Source of the DNA: Paracoccaceae bacterium
Lineage (GTDB): Bacteria; Pseudomonadota; Alphaproteobacteria; Rhodobacterales; Rhodobacteraceae
NCBI GenBank assembly: GCA_029243395.1
Contig: JAQWSE010000002.1
Coordinates: 186,001 to 250,000 of the forward strand
DNA length: 64,000 bases
Direction of reading: 5' to 3'
The notes under the pieces were generated by a model. The model worked only from the letters and a program-made list of their open reading frames with translations, did no database searches and had not been told where the DNA came from. The translations under genes were made by a program, and so were the position numbers. Below are positions 9,258 to 19,497 of this stretch, in pieces (positions within the stretch are counted from its first letter, which is position 1; every line of letters begins with the position of its first letter).

Positions 9258-10490
9258 TTGTTTAGGAATTTTTCCCAGGACAGTTTTTATGCATGGTTTA
9301 GACTCTTGATCACCTTGTTAGTCGGAACTTCTCTTAATATTGGTATGTGGGCTATAGTCATAGTGTTACCGGAGATCCAGAATGAGTTTAATTTTACTCG
9401 GGCAGAAGCTTCAATACTGGTAGCCTTCACAATGTTAGGTTTTGCATTAGGTAATTTTTTCTTAGGTAAGTTAGTAGATCGTCATGGCATAGTTTTTACC
9501 TTAATATTTTCTGCACTCATGGTATCGCTGGGTTTTTTTATTTCAGCAAAAACAGATTCATTTTTTGTATTAGGCTTTTGCCATATTCTGATCGGCTTCG
9601 GTACGGCAGCTGGTTTTGGGCCTTTAATGTCAGATATATCATTTTGGTTTTCTAGAAATCGCGGAATAGCAGTCGCAATAGCAGCTTCAGGAAATTATTT
9701 TTCAGGAATAATTTGGCCTTCATTAGCTTCATTAGTTGCTTTTGAAATGACAGTGAATTGGCGGTCACAGTACATTTTTTTTGGCATAATTGCAGTGAGC
9801 CTTAGTATTCCTCTAGCAATACTCTTGCGTAAAAAGATAGACGAGAAATTTATTAAAAAAGATGCACAAGAGGCGGCACAGAATTTGTCGGGGAAACTCA
9901 TCTCCCCTAGAATTTTAATTTTTATTTTAGTGCTAGCCAGTGTTTCCTGTTGTGTTGCCATGTCTATGCCCCAGATTCATATAGTCGCCTTGTGTGTAGA
10001 TCTTGGATTCGGCCTTCTAGTGGGAACAAACATGCTATCAATTATGCTTTTTGGTGGTGTGATCTCGCGGGTTTTGTCAGGAATTGCCGTAGATTATTTT
10101 GGTGGACTAAAAGTTTTATTTGTGGGATCAAGTTTGCAATGCTTAGCATTATTTTTATATTTACCCTTTGAGGGATTGAACCCACTATATGCGGTCAGCT
10201 TAATTTTTGGATTAGCTCAAGGTGGAATCGTTCCAAGTTATGCAGTTATTATCAGAGAATATTTGCCACCTAAGAATGTAGCCTCAAAGGTTGGGTTAGT
10301 ATTGATGGCAACCATTTTTGGTATGGCATTCGGTGGTTGGATCTCGGGATATATTTATGACCAGACTGGATCATACCAGTTGGCCTTTTGGAATGGAATC
10401 ATTTGGAATATGTTTAATATAGGTCTGGTTATTTTTCTCTTATTAAGGGGTAATACGAGGACATATCAGCCGCCAGCAGATGAAAGCTAA
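9258..10490 (+). CDS. MFS transporter
   Basis: 410 residues with about twelve predicted membrane segments and the MFS loop motif GKLVDRHG near residue 73. The TTG start at 9258 follows the P1-hydrolase stop by three bases. This places it as the last gene of the catabolic operon. It resembles the oxalate/monocarboxylate-type branch in general layout, but the substrate is not identifiable. Its stop codon overlaps the end of the convergent aldo/keto reductase gene by 4 bp. It may import a related substrate or export a product. Confidence 0.85.
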   Translation: MFRNFSQDSFYAWFRLLITLLVGTSLNIGMWAIVIVLPEIQNEFNFTRAEASILVAFTMLGFALGNFFLGKLVDRHGIVFTLIFSALMVSLGFFISAKTDSFFVLGFCHILIGFGTAAGFGPLMSDISFWFSRNRGIAVAIAASGNYFSGIIWPSLASLVAFEMTVNWRSQYIFFGIIAVSLSIPLAILLRKKIDEKFIKKDAQEAAQNLSGKLISPRILIFILVLASVSCCVAMSMPQIHIVALCVDLGFGLLVGTNMLSIMLFGGVISRVLSGIAVDYFGGLKVLFVGSSLQCLALFLYLPFEGLNPLYAVSLIFGLAQGGIVPSYAVIIREYLPPKNVASKVGLVLMATIFGMAFGGWISGYIYDQTGSYQLAFWNGIIWNMFNIGLVIFLLLRGNTRTYQPPADES

Positions 10491-11488
10491 CAGTATTTTT
10501 CAGGTCCAATCCATTGGTTTGTCGAATACCTGTCCCCATGAGCCCAACCGACGGGCAGTATCTGTTCAATCGCAATCATATCTTCTTTGGAGAGTTTGAA
10601 TTCGGCGCCTTTTATCATTTCCTTTAAGTGGCTAACTGATCTTGTTCCCGGTATTGGGATAATGTGCTTGTCTTTGGCTAAAAGCCATGCAATTGCCAAG
10701 CCTGCGGTACTGAGGCTATAGTCTCTGGCAAGTTTTTGGAATTTTTCAATTATCTTAATATTCTCTGCTAAGTTTTCTCCTATGAATCTGGGGTTTACTT
10801 TTAGGAATGGGCTAGCAAGCACTCTTTCCTTCGTTGGGGGTGTATCGGTTAGAAGCCCTCGACCCACTGGCGAAAAAGCAATTAGGGCAGTTTCTAGTTC
10901 TTTAGTTTTTTGTAAAAGACCAAGTTCAGGATACCTTGTCGACAAGGAATATTCTGACTGTACGGCGCCAACGTGATGAATTTTATTTGCTTTAGTAAGA
11001 GAGACTGGAGAAATTTCCGAGAATCCAAATTGATTGATCTTCCCTGCTTTTTTAAACTTTAGGAGCGTTTCAACAACTTCTTCGATCGGTATATTTTCAT
11101 CCCACCGGTGGACATAATATAAATCAATATTTTCTAAGCCCAGTCGCTTGAGAGATTCATCTAATTCTTTACTAAGATATTCTTCACTATTATCAAAAGT
11201 TGGTGGTCCACCAGGCAGAGTTTTAATGCCCCCCTTTGACGCTATATTGAAGAACTGTCTATCTTTTTTATCTAAGGAGGAAATGAATTCACCTATGCGA
11301 CTTTCAGAAAGACCCATCCCATACATATTGGCCGTATCAATATGATTGAGGCCATGGTCCATCGCGCAACCAAGTATTTTAAAAGCATCTTTTGCATCAG
11401 TTGGACCATAAAAATCGGTGAAAGACATTGCTCCAATTCCTAATGCAGAAATAGCTGGCCAATATTTTCCTGGGCGACGTGTTAACAT
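10487..11488 (-). CDS. Aldo/keto reductase
   Basis: 333 residues. An AKR (beta/alpha)8 enzyme with GIGAMSF near the start, DTANMYG holding the conserved Asp and Tyr, KGGIK with the catalytic Lys, and YYVHRWD with the His. IPIPGTRS near residue 277 contributes to NADPH binding. It reduces carbonyls to alcohols, or the reverse, in the cytoplasm. It is convergent with the MFS gene and divergent from ytoQ, so it is not in the catabolic operon, although a functional connection cannot be excluded. Confidence 0.92.
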   Translation of the reverse strand: MLTRRPGKYWPAISALGIGAMSFTDFYGPTDAKDAFKILGCAMDHGLNHIDTANMYGMGLSESRIGEFISSLDKKDRQFFNIASKGGIKTLPGGPPTFDNSEEYLSKELDESLKRLGLENIDLYYVHRWDENIPIEEVVETLLKFKKAGKINQFGFSEISPVSLTKANKIHHVGAVQSEYSLSTRYPELGLLQKTKELETALIAFSPVGRGLLTDTPPTKERVLASPFLKVNPRFIGENLAENIKIIEKFQKLARDYSLSTAGLAIAWLLAKDKHIIPIPGTRSVSHLKEMIKGAEFKLSKEDMIAIEQILPVGWAHGDRYSTNQWIGPEKYC

Positions 11489-11597
11489 ATTATGTATCCT
11501 TTTGAATAAATCTTTCTATAACTCAAGCAAAGGTGTATACCAGAACAAAACTATCGATAGCAAGCAAATTGATTATATGTGGTGAGGTGTTTATCGA

Positions 11598-12053
11598 ATG
11601 GAATGGAAAGTTTATTTATCTGGAGAAATACACTCCTCCTGGCGCCAGGACATTGCAAGCTCTGTCAAGAGTGAAAAGTTGCCAGTGACCTTCATGGAAC
11701 CTGTCACGGATCATGGTGCATCTGATGATTGTGGTGTAAACATCTTAGGGAAGGAGGAACAAAAGTTTTGGCATGATCACAAGGGTGCAAAAATTAATGC
11801 TATTCGATCAAGAAAGGGCATTCAGGAATCTGATATTGTAGTAGTTAGATTTGGGAATCAATATCGACAGTGGAATGCTGCATTTGATGCTGGCTATGCA
11901 GTAGCGGCGGGCAAAGCACTTATTGTTATGCACGATATCGAATTTCAGCATGCATTGAAGGAAGTTGATGCTTCGGCTCTTGCCGTGGTGGAAAATAATG
12001 AGCAACTTTTAGGTATATTAAGGTATGTAACAACCGGAAAGTTAAAAACTTAG
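11598..12053 (+). CDS. ytoQ: YtoQ-family protein
   Basis: 151 residues matching the YtoQ family across its length, beginning MEWKVYLSGEIH. Other marks are EPVTDHGASD near 35 and VVRFGNQYRQWNAAFDAGYA around 81-100. The fold resembles nucleoside 2-deoxyribosyltransferase-like proteins, where the xGExHS and D-A-G-Y-A regions line the active site, but no activity is established for YtoQ. It stands alone, divergent from the aldo/keto reductase with a 109-bp shared upstream region. Confidence 0.8.
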   Translation: MEWKVYLSGEIHSSWRQDIASSVKSEKLPVTFMEPVTDHGASDDCGVNILGKEEQKFWHDHKGAKINAIRSRKGIQESDIVVVRFGNQYRQWNAAFDAGYAVAAGKALIVMHDIEFQHALKEVDASALAVVENNEQLLGILRYVTTGKLKT

Positions 12054-12126
12054 ATTATTTAAGTTGAATGCCTAGTCGAATTAGATTAGCGTTGGATTCC
12101 CTAAAATTAGGCTGATTCTTTCGATC

Positions 12127-12504
12127 ATGGTAAAAAAATTATTTTGCTTTTCTATTGTAGCTATATTGATTTCTTGTAACAGTATCGTCAATAATACTTC
12201 GGTACAGGGGTCTGTGCCTGAAAGTTCTTACCCACTCAGAGGCTTTAGTAAAGTATCTGTTCATCCAGATAAAGTGCTCAAAATGCGAACTAGTTGTGAC
12301 TTGTCTATGCGAATTGAAATTGTACAAGCAAAAAACTATGCTGAAACTATCGTAGAATTGAAAAATCGTGCTCTAATAATTGGTGGTAACGCGGTATCCC
12401 TTTCTAAATGGAAAGAAACGACTAATTCAACTTACTTAGTGGGAAAAATTTATCTGTGCCAGACAAAGCCTTTTCATCTGCATCCACATCCAATAGGGAT
12501 TTAG
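12127..12504 (+). CDS. Small lipoprotein, DUF4156-like
   Basis: 125 residues. A lipoprotein signal is visible: a charged MVKK start, a hydrophobic core and a lipobox-like LISC with the Cys at residue 17. The mature region has ELKNRALIIGGNAVSLSKWKE and a final VGKIYLCQ, a pattern (helix, gGNaV, then a closing strand with Cys) like DUF4156 lipoproteins. It is predicted to be anchored in a membrane on the periplasmic side. Function unknown. The gene lies alone before the convergent lepA. Confidence 0.65.
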   Translation: MVKKLFCFSIVAILISCNSIVNNTSVQGSVPESSYPLRGFSKVSVHPDKVLKMRTSCDLSMRIEIVQAKNYAETIVELKNRALIIGGNAVSLSKWKETTNSTYLVGKIYLCQTKPFHLHPHPIGI

Positions 12505-12527
12505 TTTGTAAAACTCACAAAAGCTCA

Positions 12528-14327
12528 TTATTCTTTTATTTTGAGGGCATTAATAAAGGCCTCCTGTGGAATTTCCACTCGCCCAAATTGTCTCATTCTT
12601 TTTTTTCCGGCTTTTTGTTTATCCAGTAACTTTCTTTTTCTTGTAATATCTCCACCATAACATTTTGCTGTGACATCCTTTCTAAGAGCAGAGATTGTTT
12701 CTCTAGCAATTATCCTCCCCCCCAGAGATGCCTGGATAGGTATTTTAAATAGATGTTGAGGAATAAGCTCCTTTAACTTTTCGCACATACTTCTGCCGCG
12801 CATTTCTGCTCGATCTCTATGAACGATTATTGATAGCGCATCTACAGGTTCATCGTTTACTAATATTTGCATTTTTACCAAATTATCTTGAACATATTTA
12901 GAGATCTCATAATCGAAACTAGCATAACCTTTTGTAACGGATTTTAGACGATCATAAAAATCAAAAACAACTTCATTTAAGGGTAGGTCATAAACCACCA
13001 TAGCCCTGGATCCTACATAGGTAAGATCTAGTTGGATACCTCGACGATCCTGACACAACTTTAATACCTCTCCCAGAAAATTATCTGGAACCAGTATAGT
13101 AGCCTTAATTCTCGGTTCCTTGATGTGATTAATTTTGACAGCTTCCGGCAAGTCTGCGGGGTTATGGATCTCCAATATTTCGTTGTCTGTCTTTGAAACT
13201 TGGTAAATAACTGATGGTGCGGTTGTTATTAAATTGATATTATATTCTCTTTCAATTCGATCACGTATTACTTCTAGGTGGAGTAGGCCTAGGAACCCGC
13301 ATCGAAACCCAAATCCCAAGGCAGCGGAGCTTTCCATTTCATAGCTGAATGAAGAATCATTTACGGCTAACTTATCAATTGCTTCCCTTAGTGCTTCAAA
13401 TTCAGAACTATCCACTGGGAATAGTCCACAAAAGACCACTGGCTGAGAGGGTTCATAGCCTTCAAGTGGTTCTGTGCATCCTTTATGCAAATGTGTTATG
13501 GTATCACCAACCCGTGTATCTCGTACTTGCTTTATAGAAGCGGTAAATACGCCAATTTCTCCGGGGCCTAATTGATTTATATCCACCATGTCTGGTTTAA
13601 GTACTGCTAGCTTATCTACAGAATAGTTTGCATTGGTTTGCATGAGCTTAATTTTGTCTCCCTTTTGAAGAATGCCATCATGGATTCTTACTAATACAAC
13701 AACACCCAGATAAGCATCATACCAACTATCGACAAGACTCGCTTTCAGAGGTGACTTGGAGGATCCTTCCGGACAGGGAAGTTTGCTTACTATTTCTTCA
13801 AAAACCTTACTTATACCTTCACCAGTTTTTGCTGAGATATTAATAGCTTCTGATGCATCGATCCCAATTACATCTTCAATCTGGGTTTTGACCCTAGCCA
13901 CATCAGCAGCTGGTAAATCTATCTTGTTTAGAATTGGTATTATTTCATGATCTGCTTCAATTGCCGTATAGACATTGGCTAATGTTTGGGCTTCAACCCC
14001 TTGGGAAGCATCAACTACGAGTAAAGATCCTTCAACCGCATGCATTGATCTAGAAACCTCATAGGCAAAATCAACATGGCCAGGGGTATCAATCAGATTT
14101 AATATGTATTCTTCGTTTTTGCTATCGGTGTATGTTAGTCTAACGGTATTAGCCTTGATCGTGATACCTCTCTCACGTTCTATATCCATTGAATCTAGTA
14201 TTTGCTCCTTCATATCTCTTTCAGCTACAGTATTAGTAGACTGAATCAATCTATCGGCTAAGGTGGATTTACCATGGTCAATATGAGCGATAATTGAGAA
14301 ATTTCTTATTTTCTTTATGTCAAGCAT
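12528..14327 (-). CDS. lepA: Elongation factor 4 (LepA), ribosome back-translocase GTPase
   Basis: 599 residues, the normal length. G-domain motifs are AHIDHGKST near 14-22, [18 protein letters not shown] and NKIDLPAAD. The LepA-specific C-terminal domain follows, ending near [10 protein letters not shown]. It binds the ribosome and helps rescue or remodel stalled elongation complexes. The gene is convergent with the lipoprotein gene and is transcribed away from rpmB with a 125-bp gap. Confidence 0.98.
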   Translation of the reverse strand: MLDIKKIRNFSIIAHIDHGKSTLADRLIQSTNTVAERDMKEQILDSMDIERERGITIKANTVRLTYTDSKNEEYILNLIDTPGHVDFAYEVSRSMHAVEGSLLVVDASQGVEAQTLANVYTAIEADHEIIPILNKIDLPAADVARVKTQIEDVIGIDASEAINISAKTGEGISKVFEEIVSKLPCPEGSSKSPLKASLVDSWYDAYLGVVVLVRIHDGILQKGDKIKLMQTNANYSVDKLAVLKPDMVDINQLGPGEIGVFTASIKQVRDTRVGDTITHLHKGCTEPLEGYEPSQPVVFCGLFPVDSSEFEALREAIDKLAVNDSSFSYEMESSAALGFGFRCGFLGLLHLEVIRDRIEREYNINLITTAPSVIYQVSKTDNEILEIHNPADLPEAVKINHIKEPRIKATILVPDNFLGEVLKLCQDRRGIQLDLTYVGSRAMVVYDLPLNEVVFDFYDRLKSVTKGYASFDYEISKYVQDNLVKMQILVNDEPVDALSIIVHRDRAEMRGRSMCEKLKELIPQHLFKIPIQASLGGRIIARETISALRKDVTAKCYGGDITRKRKLLDKQKAGKKRMRQFGRVEIPQEAFINALKIKE

Positions 14328-14452
14328 AGGAAGTAAAAATTTGAGAATTTCCTGAAAGAAATTTTAGATTCCAGAAACAAACAAGAGTATAAAATTTAAA
14401 AATCAAAGAACTTGATAGGATTTGCTTTCTCTCAAAATCATTAGCTAATGGA

Positions 14453-14743
14453 TTATTGAGGAGTAGTTTGGAAACTTTCAAGGTCTTTCTTTACCTTAAG
14501 TGCAGATCGCGACAGTTTTTTTTCGTCAGCTTTCAACAAAAACAAATCTAAACCACCTTTTTTATCCACTGTTCGCAGTGCAGCTGCTGAGGCTCTGAAT
14601 TTGAAAGTTTTTTCTAGCTTCTCAGAGGTTAATGATACCATACCTAAGTTAGGAAGAAATCGTCTCTTTGTTTTATTCTTAGCATGACTAACATTATTAC
14701 CACTAAGAGCCATCTTTCCTGTTAATTCGCATCGTCTGGTCAT
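14453..14743 (-). CDS. rpmB: 50S ribosomal protein L28
   Basis: 96 residues, typical for alphaproteobacterial L28. Starts [20 protein letters not shown] and continues with [10 protein letters not shown], both family signatures. It is part of the large ribosomal subunit. The Cys seen here is the single one of the zinc-free form. A T-rich 104-bp region separates it from meaB on the same strand. Confidence 0.97.
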   Translation of the reverse strand: MTRRCELTGKMALSGNNVSHAKNKTKRRFLPNLGMVSLTSEKLEKTFKFRASAAALRTVDKKGGLDLFLLKADEKKLSRSALKVKKDLESFQTTPQ

Positions 14744-14847
14744 TTTTTTTCCTAAGCCAAAATTTACCTAACTGTTCGAGCTGGTTTGTAACGGCTATAG
14801 ACAAAACCGTCAAGAGCTCTGAGCATTGAAAAAAGAAATTAGCTAGG

Positions 14848-15837
14848 TTAATGTTCCCAAAGGTTTTGGGATAGGTATGAATTTAGAGTCTCAATAGCCT
14901 CTAATACCGACAAATCTTCGTTGATTATTCTACTTTCTAATTTTGCCTGGATACCAACTAGGTTTGTGTTTTTTGTCAGTACGTTAAATAAAGCTGTTTG
15001 GGTTCTTTCCTTAAACCAAGCCAGTTCCTGAGATTTTCTTCTTTTTTCAAATAAACCAGATGTTCTTTGTAACTTAACAAACTCAAAGATTTCATGGCAG
15101 ATTTCATTTAACCCATTACCCCTAGTGGAAGATACCATTGTAGCTTTTGGATAATCTATGTGGGTATGCTCTTTTTTGCCCAATAACCTAAGTGCAGCTG
15201 AATATTGAGCCACTGCCATGTTTGCGGCATTAACTAGTTCACCATCGGCTTTATTCACTATTATCAAATCAGCATTTTCAGTAATGCCTCTTTTCAAACC
15301 TTGTAGTTCATCACCTCCAGCAGGAGTTATAACCAGGCAGAAAATATCGGTCATTTCACTCGCTGCTATCTCAGATTGGCCAACTCCGACAGTTTCAACT
15401 ATGACAACATCGTATCCGGCCATTTCACAAAGCAATATTACTTCCCTTGTTTTAGATGTGACTCCTCCTAATGCGAGTTTACTTGGAGATGGTCGAATAA
15501 ATGCATTTGGTTCTTTGCTAAGTTTTTCCATTCTAGTTTTGTCGCCAAGTATAGAACCTCCAGTTTTTTTTGATGAAGGATCTACTGCTAGCACCCCTAT
15601 TTTGTGACCTTTTGCTATTAATTTGTTACCTAATGCCTCGATGAAGGTTGATTTTCCTGCACCAGGTGTTCCAGATAGACCTATTCTGATAGTGGACTTT
15701 CTTTTTTTGGCTAATATTTTAAGAATTAAGTCATTTGCTTCTTTCTGGTGATCTTCACGAGACGACTCGATCAAAGTAATTGCTTTTGCAAGTCCTTGCC
15801 GGTCTCCATTCAAAAGCTTTTTCAATAAATCAGTCAT
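14848..15837 (-). CDS. meaB: MeaB/ArgK-type GTPase, methylmalonyl-CoA mutase chaperone
   Basis: 329 residues. The P-loop GTPGAGKST lies near 57-65, followed by GVLAVDPSS, a switch region with DVVIVETVGVGQSE, and NKAD for guanine specificity. MeaB protects and reloads B12-dependent acyl-CoA mutases such as methylmalonyl-CoA mutase during propionyl-CoA breakdown. No mutase subunit is encoded in this window, so the partner must lie elsewhere. It is divergent from glmS. Confidence 0.93.
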   Translation of the reverse strand: MTDLLKKLLNGDRQGLAKAITLIESSREDHQKEANDLILKILAKKRKSTIRIGLSGTPGAGKSTFIEALGNKLIAKGHKIGVLAVDPSSKKTGGSILGDKTRMEKLSKEPNAFIRPSPSKLALGGVTSKTREVILLCEMAGYDVVIVETVGVGQSEIAASEMTDIFCLVITPAGGDELQGLKRGITENADLIIVNKADGELVNAANMAVAQYSAALRLLGKKEHTHIDYPKATMVSSTRGNGLNEICHEIFEFVKLQRTSGLFEKRRKSQELAWFKERTQTALFNVLTKNTNLVGIQAKLESRIINEDLSVLEAIETLNSYLSQNLWEH

Positions 15838-16043
15838 TTTAGTGTATGCTAATCATTTTACTCAAATAGAATATATTGAGAGTCGTGTAATTCTTATGAT
15901 TAAGCCAAGATTGGGGATCAATGTAAACACAAAATCTATTCCACACAAATTTAAGAAATAGGCTAAACACATATCAGAAACTAGTTTGAATATTGGAATT
16001 TTCTGTTAAACAGGCGCTAGGAGTAACAAATTGGTTTCAGGAC

Positions 16044-17867
16044 ATGTGCGGAATAATCGGAATGATTGCTCAAGAAGAAGTTACACCGACTATGTTGGAA
16101 GTCCTCAAAAAGCTTGAATATCGAGGTTATGACAGTGCGGGGCTTGCTACAATTCAGAATTCCAAAATTGAACGCCGCAGGGCTCAGGGAAAAATTGAAA
16201 ACTTAGAATTGTTGATCAAAGAAAAACCCTTGTCAGGTCATATTGGGATAGGACATACCCGCTGGGCTACTCATGGTGTGCCTAGCGAAAGTAATGCTCA
16301 CCCTCATCAGAAAGGAGATGTGATAGGAGTTCATAATGGTATAATAGAGAATTTTAGAGAAATTAAAGCCGAATTAGAAAGTAAAGGGTACCAATTTACT
16401 TCTGAAACCGATACAGAAGTAGTAGTCCAGCTGTGTGCTTCTTATTTGGATTTGGGGTACACTATTGAGAAGGCATTTGAGAGTACATTATCCCGCCTAG
16501 AAGGTGCCTTTGCCTTGTGTTTCATGTTTCAAGTCAATGCTGACAAGCTCCTTATTGCTAGGCGTGGAGCCCCTTTAGTAGTTGGATATGGGAATTCAGC
16601 AGTGTTTGTTGGTTCAGATGCAGTTAGCCTTTCTCATTTAATAGATGATGTTATTTTTCTTGAAGAAGATGATTGGGCAATAGTTGAAAGCAAAAGTCTT
16701 AATATATTTAATAAGTCTGGTGTAATAACAAACAGGGAGAAGAAACGAATAGAAAGAAATTTTGGGGAAATAGGAAAAGGTAATTACCAACATTTCATGT
16801 TGAAGGAGATTAACGAACAGTCTGAAGTTCTCAGCTACGCTACAGCAAGTTTTATTGATCACAAATCGTCAAGAGTGGAAATGCTACATGGCTTTAATGA
16901 AATCAAGTCCATAAGCAGGTTAATCTTGATAGCATGTGGAACCGCTTACTATGCGTGTGCAGTAGCAAAGTACTGGTTTGAAAAATATGCCAAGATACCA
17001 GTAGAAATTGATGTAGCTTCGGAATTCAGATATCGGGATTCACCATTTGAAGATAAAGATCTAGTGATATTGGTTAGTCAATCTGGAGAAACAGCTGATA
17101 CTTTGGCAGCTTTGCGAAAGGTTAAAGGCAAAGTAAAGAAAATAATTTCCATAATTAATGTGATGGAAAGCTCTATAGCTAGGGAGTCTGATTTTGTTCT
17201 CCCCATAAAGGCTGGACCTGAGATAGGTGTTGCCTCTACAAAGGCTTTCACATCTCAGTTGGCAGTTTTGGCTTCGGTGGTAATTTATTTTGCTAGTATT
17301 AGACAAATTTTGTCTAATAAGGAAATTTCCGAACTCATTGATGCTTTGATGAGTGCTCCTCGTTTAATTGCAGATGTCTTGGCTAAAGAGGAAGAATTCA
17401 AGAACTTTGCTTTGAAGCTTGAGAATGCTACTAGTGCTTTATTTCTTGGTCGTGGTAGTTTGTACCCGTTGGCTCTTGAAGCTGCACTAAAACTTAAGGA
17501 AATTAGTTATATACACGCGGAGGGTTATCCAAGTGGCGAATTAAAGCATGGACCGATTGCATTAGTTGACTCAAATATGCCTATAGTTTGCTTTGCTCCC
17601 TATAATGACTTATTCGAAAAGGCTATTTCTAATGTTGAAGAAGTATTAGCTCGTTCTGGTAATGTTTTACTAATTACTGATCAAGAAGGAGGAGATCGTT
17701 CACCGCAAAATCATTTACCTAAGATCATAATGCCCAAATGTCATAGCTTTATCGAACCCATAATTTATGCTTTACCTTCCCAATTGATAGCTTATCACAC
17801 CGCAGTTATAAAGGGGACTGATGTGGATCAACCAAGAAATTTGGCGAAATCCGTCACAGTCGAATGA
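16044..17867 (+). CDS. glmS: Glutamine-fructose-6-phosphate aminotransferase (isomerising)
   Basis: 607 residues when started at the ATG at 16044. This is the right start because the class-II glutaminase needs Cys as residue 2 (MCGIIGM); an upstream in-frame codon would bury it. The glutaminase domain has ILEYRGYDSAG-like and GHTRWATHG motifs. Two SIS sugar-isomerase domains follow (CGTAYYA, SQSGETADT, and EGYPSGELKHGP near the C-terminus), and the protein ends in KSVTVE. It makes glucosamine-6-phosphate for peptidoglycan and lipopolysaccharide. No glmS ribozyme or glmU neighbour is visible. Confidence 0.97.
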   Translation: MCGIIGMIAQEEVTPTMLEVLKKLEYRGYDSAGLATIQNSKIERRRAQGKIENLELLIKEKPLSGHIGIGHTRWATHGVPSESNAHPHQKGDVIGVHNGIIENFREIKAELESKGYQFTSETDTEVVVQLCASYLDLGYTIEKAFESTLSRLEGAFALCFMFQVNADKLLIARRGAPLVVGYGNSAVFVGSDAVSLSHLIDDVIFLEEDDWAIVESKSLNIFNKSGVITNREKKRIERNFGEIGKGNYQHFMLKEINEQSEVLSYATASFIDHKSSRVEMLHGFNEIKSISRLILIACGTAYYACAVAKYWFEKYAKIPVEIDVASEFRYRDSPFEDKDLVILVSQSGETADTLAALRKVKGKVKKIISIINVMESSIARESDFVLPIKAGPEIGVASTKAFTSQLAVLASVVIYFASIRQILSNKEISELIDALMSAPRLIADVLAKEEEFKNFALKLENATSALFLGRGSLYPLALEAALKLKEISYIHAEGYPSGELKHGPIALVDSNMPIVCFAPYNDLFEKAISNVEEVLARSGNVLLITDQEGGDRSPQNHLPKIIMPKCHSFIEPIIYALPSQLIAYHTAVIKGTDVDQPRNLAKSVTVE

Positions 17868-18273
17868 TGGTGTAGGTGGGTATTTTTTGAGGGTCTTCCC
17901 TTCTTAACAGATGGGAGTTTTTCCTCTAAATCCATGTTGCCTTTTTTAACTGAATAACCCTACCAAGATTTCAAGGATTGGGTGGTTCTCTGCGGAAAGT
18001 GTCTGATCGAGGTAAAAACAATGTTTGAGGATACCTAGCAATACGGTGGCACTTGGAAGAGTAAGAAGAAATAACCCGTCTAACTTGTTCATTCAGAACC
18101 AGTAATTTTCGGAGTGTCCCCCTACAAATTTTTGTCAAATTGTCCAATTGGTTTGTCATTTTATCCAAAAACAATATATCTTACTTTATTTAATTCATCA
18201 ATTCTTTTCAAAATTCGTTTTTATTAAAAATGTATATACCGAATTATAAAATATCTATATATTTTTTACATAT
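17868..18273. other. Gene-free stretch after glmS
   Basis: About 400 bp without a recognisable gene. The first 300 bases have ordinary composition; the last 100, leading into the MFS gene, are almost only A and T. A 67-codon minus-strand frame at 17971-18174 has no family resemblance and no ribosome-binding site. No inverted repeats marking an insertion sequence were found. It may be decayed sequence at the edge of an acquired segment. Confidence 0.5.
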
Positions 18274-19497
18274 ATGAATCTTACTGCATTAAATTCCCCA
18301 AACTTTAGATTATATTTATTTGGAAGTTTTATAGCTCTTAATGGTCTATGGGTTCAAAGGATTATTATAGGTTGGCTTGCTTGGGAGATTACCAATTCAC
18401 CATTATATGTTGGAATTGCAGCCTTTCTTAGTCTAGTTCCAACTATTTTTAGCGGACCAATTTTTGGAGTTCTTATTGATAGAGCAAATATAAGATTTGC
18501 TTTCTTTTTATCATATAGTGCAATGATTTTATGTTCTTCAACATTATTTTTTCTCATTTTAACTGATTTTCTAACTATAAAATCGTTACTGTTAATTTGT
18601 TTATTTATTGGAATTATTGCCTCAGCAACCCACCCAATACGAATGTCTCTAGCACCTAGACTAATTGATGAATCTCAAGTTCCTTCACTTGTTGCACTAA
18701 CCGCTGTTAATTTTAATACATCAAGGCTAATTGGACCAGCAATTGGAGGTTTTTTAATACAATATTTGGGAGCTAGTGGCACTATTCTCATTTCGATTTT
18801 TGCTTACTTGCCAGTAATGGTTTTTATCATGTTTATCAAACCTAGAGATTTGGTTTCTGATGATAAAAATAGATCTCTAATTTTTGATTTTTTAGAAGGA
18901 ATAAAACTTATTTTCTCTAACTCTGTTATTAAATTTTCAATAGTTCTCAGTGGATTAACAGCTTTTGTGGGTAGGGGTGTTTTAGAAACTTTGCCTTTAA
19001 TATCTGAAGGAGTATTTAATCAAGGTCCATCAGGATTAGGATTAATAACTGCAACTGCTGGAGCGGGTGCACTTTTTTCTTCTATAGCAAAAGTTCTCGG
19101 AAAAGCAGAAACTTCAGGTACAAATATTTCAAATAATACCCTTTTTGTAGCTTTAGCAATTCCTCTCGTTGTTTTATCAATAGGACATGTAAACAACTTT
19201 TTAATTTCATTATTTTTAATTTTTATTTTAGGTTTTTTAGCAACAACTATTGGTATCTCTATACAGTCCAAAATACAACTTGAGCTAAAAGATATTTTTA
19301 GAGGAAGAGTAATGAGTATATGGATAATGATTAATATGGGATCTGCAGCATTAGGATCTATTATATTTGGTTTGGTTAGTGATTATTTAGGCATTCAAAT
19401 GAGTCACACTTTATTTGGTTATTCATTTATATTTTTAATTGTAATTTTAATCCTATTTAATAAGATCAGTATTAAAACTAGAACTGCATTAAAATAG
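18274..19497 (+). CDS. MFS transporter, MFS_3/EntS-like, probably acquired
   Basis: 407 residues with about twelve membrane segments. The N-terminus (NFRLYLFGSF, then WVQRIIIGWLAWEITNSP in parts) matches the MFS_3 branch that includes enterobactin exporter EntS and many unassigned exporters. Other marks are GPIFGVLIDR and NTSRLIGPAIGG. The gene is distinctly more A+T-rich than its neighbours, with codon choice dominated by ATT, TTA, AAA and TTT, and it is flanked by very A+T-rich non-coding DNA. This suggests horizontal acquisition from a low-GC marine lineage. Cargo unknown. Confidence 0.88.
   Translation: MNLTALNSPNFRLYLFGSFIALNGLWVQRIIIGWLAWEITNSPLYVGIAAFLSLVPTIFSGPIFGVLIDRANIRFAFFLSYSAMILCSSTLFFLILTDFLTIKSLLLICLFIGIIASATHPIRMSLAPRLIDESQVPSLVALTAVNFNTSRLIGPAIGGFLIQYLGASGTILISIFAYLPVMVFIMFIKPRDLVSDDKNRSLIFDFLEGIKLIFSNSVIKFSIVLSGLTAFVGRGVLETLPLISEGVFNQGPSGLGLITATAGAGALFSSIAKVLGKAETSGTNISNNTLFVALAIPLVVLSIGHVNNFLISLFLIFILGFLATTIGISIQSKIQLELKDIFRGRVMSIWIMINMGSAALGSIIFGLVSDYLGIQMSHTLFGYSFIFLIVILILFNKISIKTRTALK

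Noticed and set aside
11564-11573. 10-bp palindrome near ytoQ (CTATCGATAG region)
   Set aside because: Too short to stand out in 64 kb and not repeated nearby.
16044-17867. glmS-type ribozyme ahead of glmS
   Set aside because: The upstream 200 bases show no such core; the ribozyme is typical of Gram-positive bacteria.
17971-18174. 67-codon minus-strand frame in the gene-free stretch after glmS
   Set aside because: No family resemblance, no ribosome-binding site, and codon use unlike real genes nearby; kept only as part of a non-coding region.
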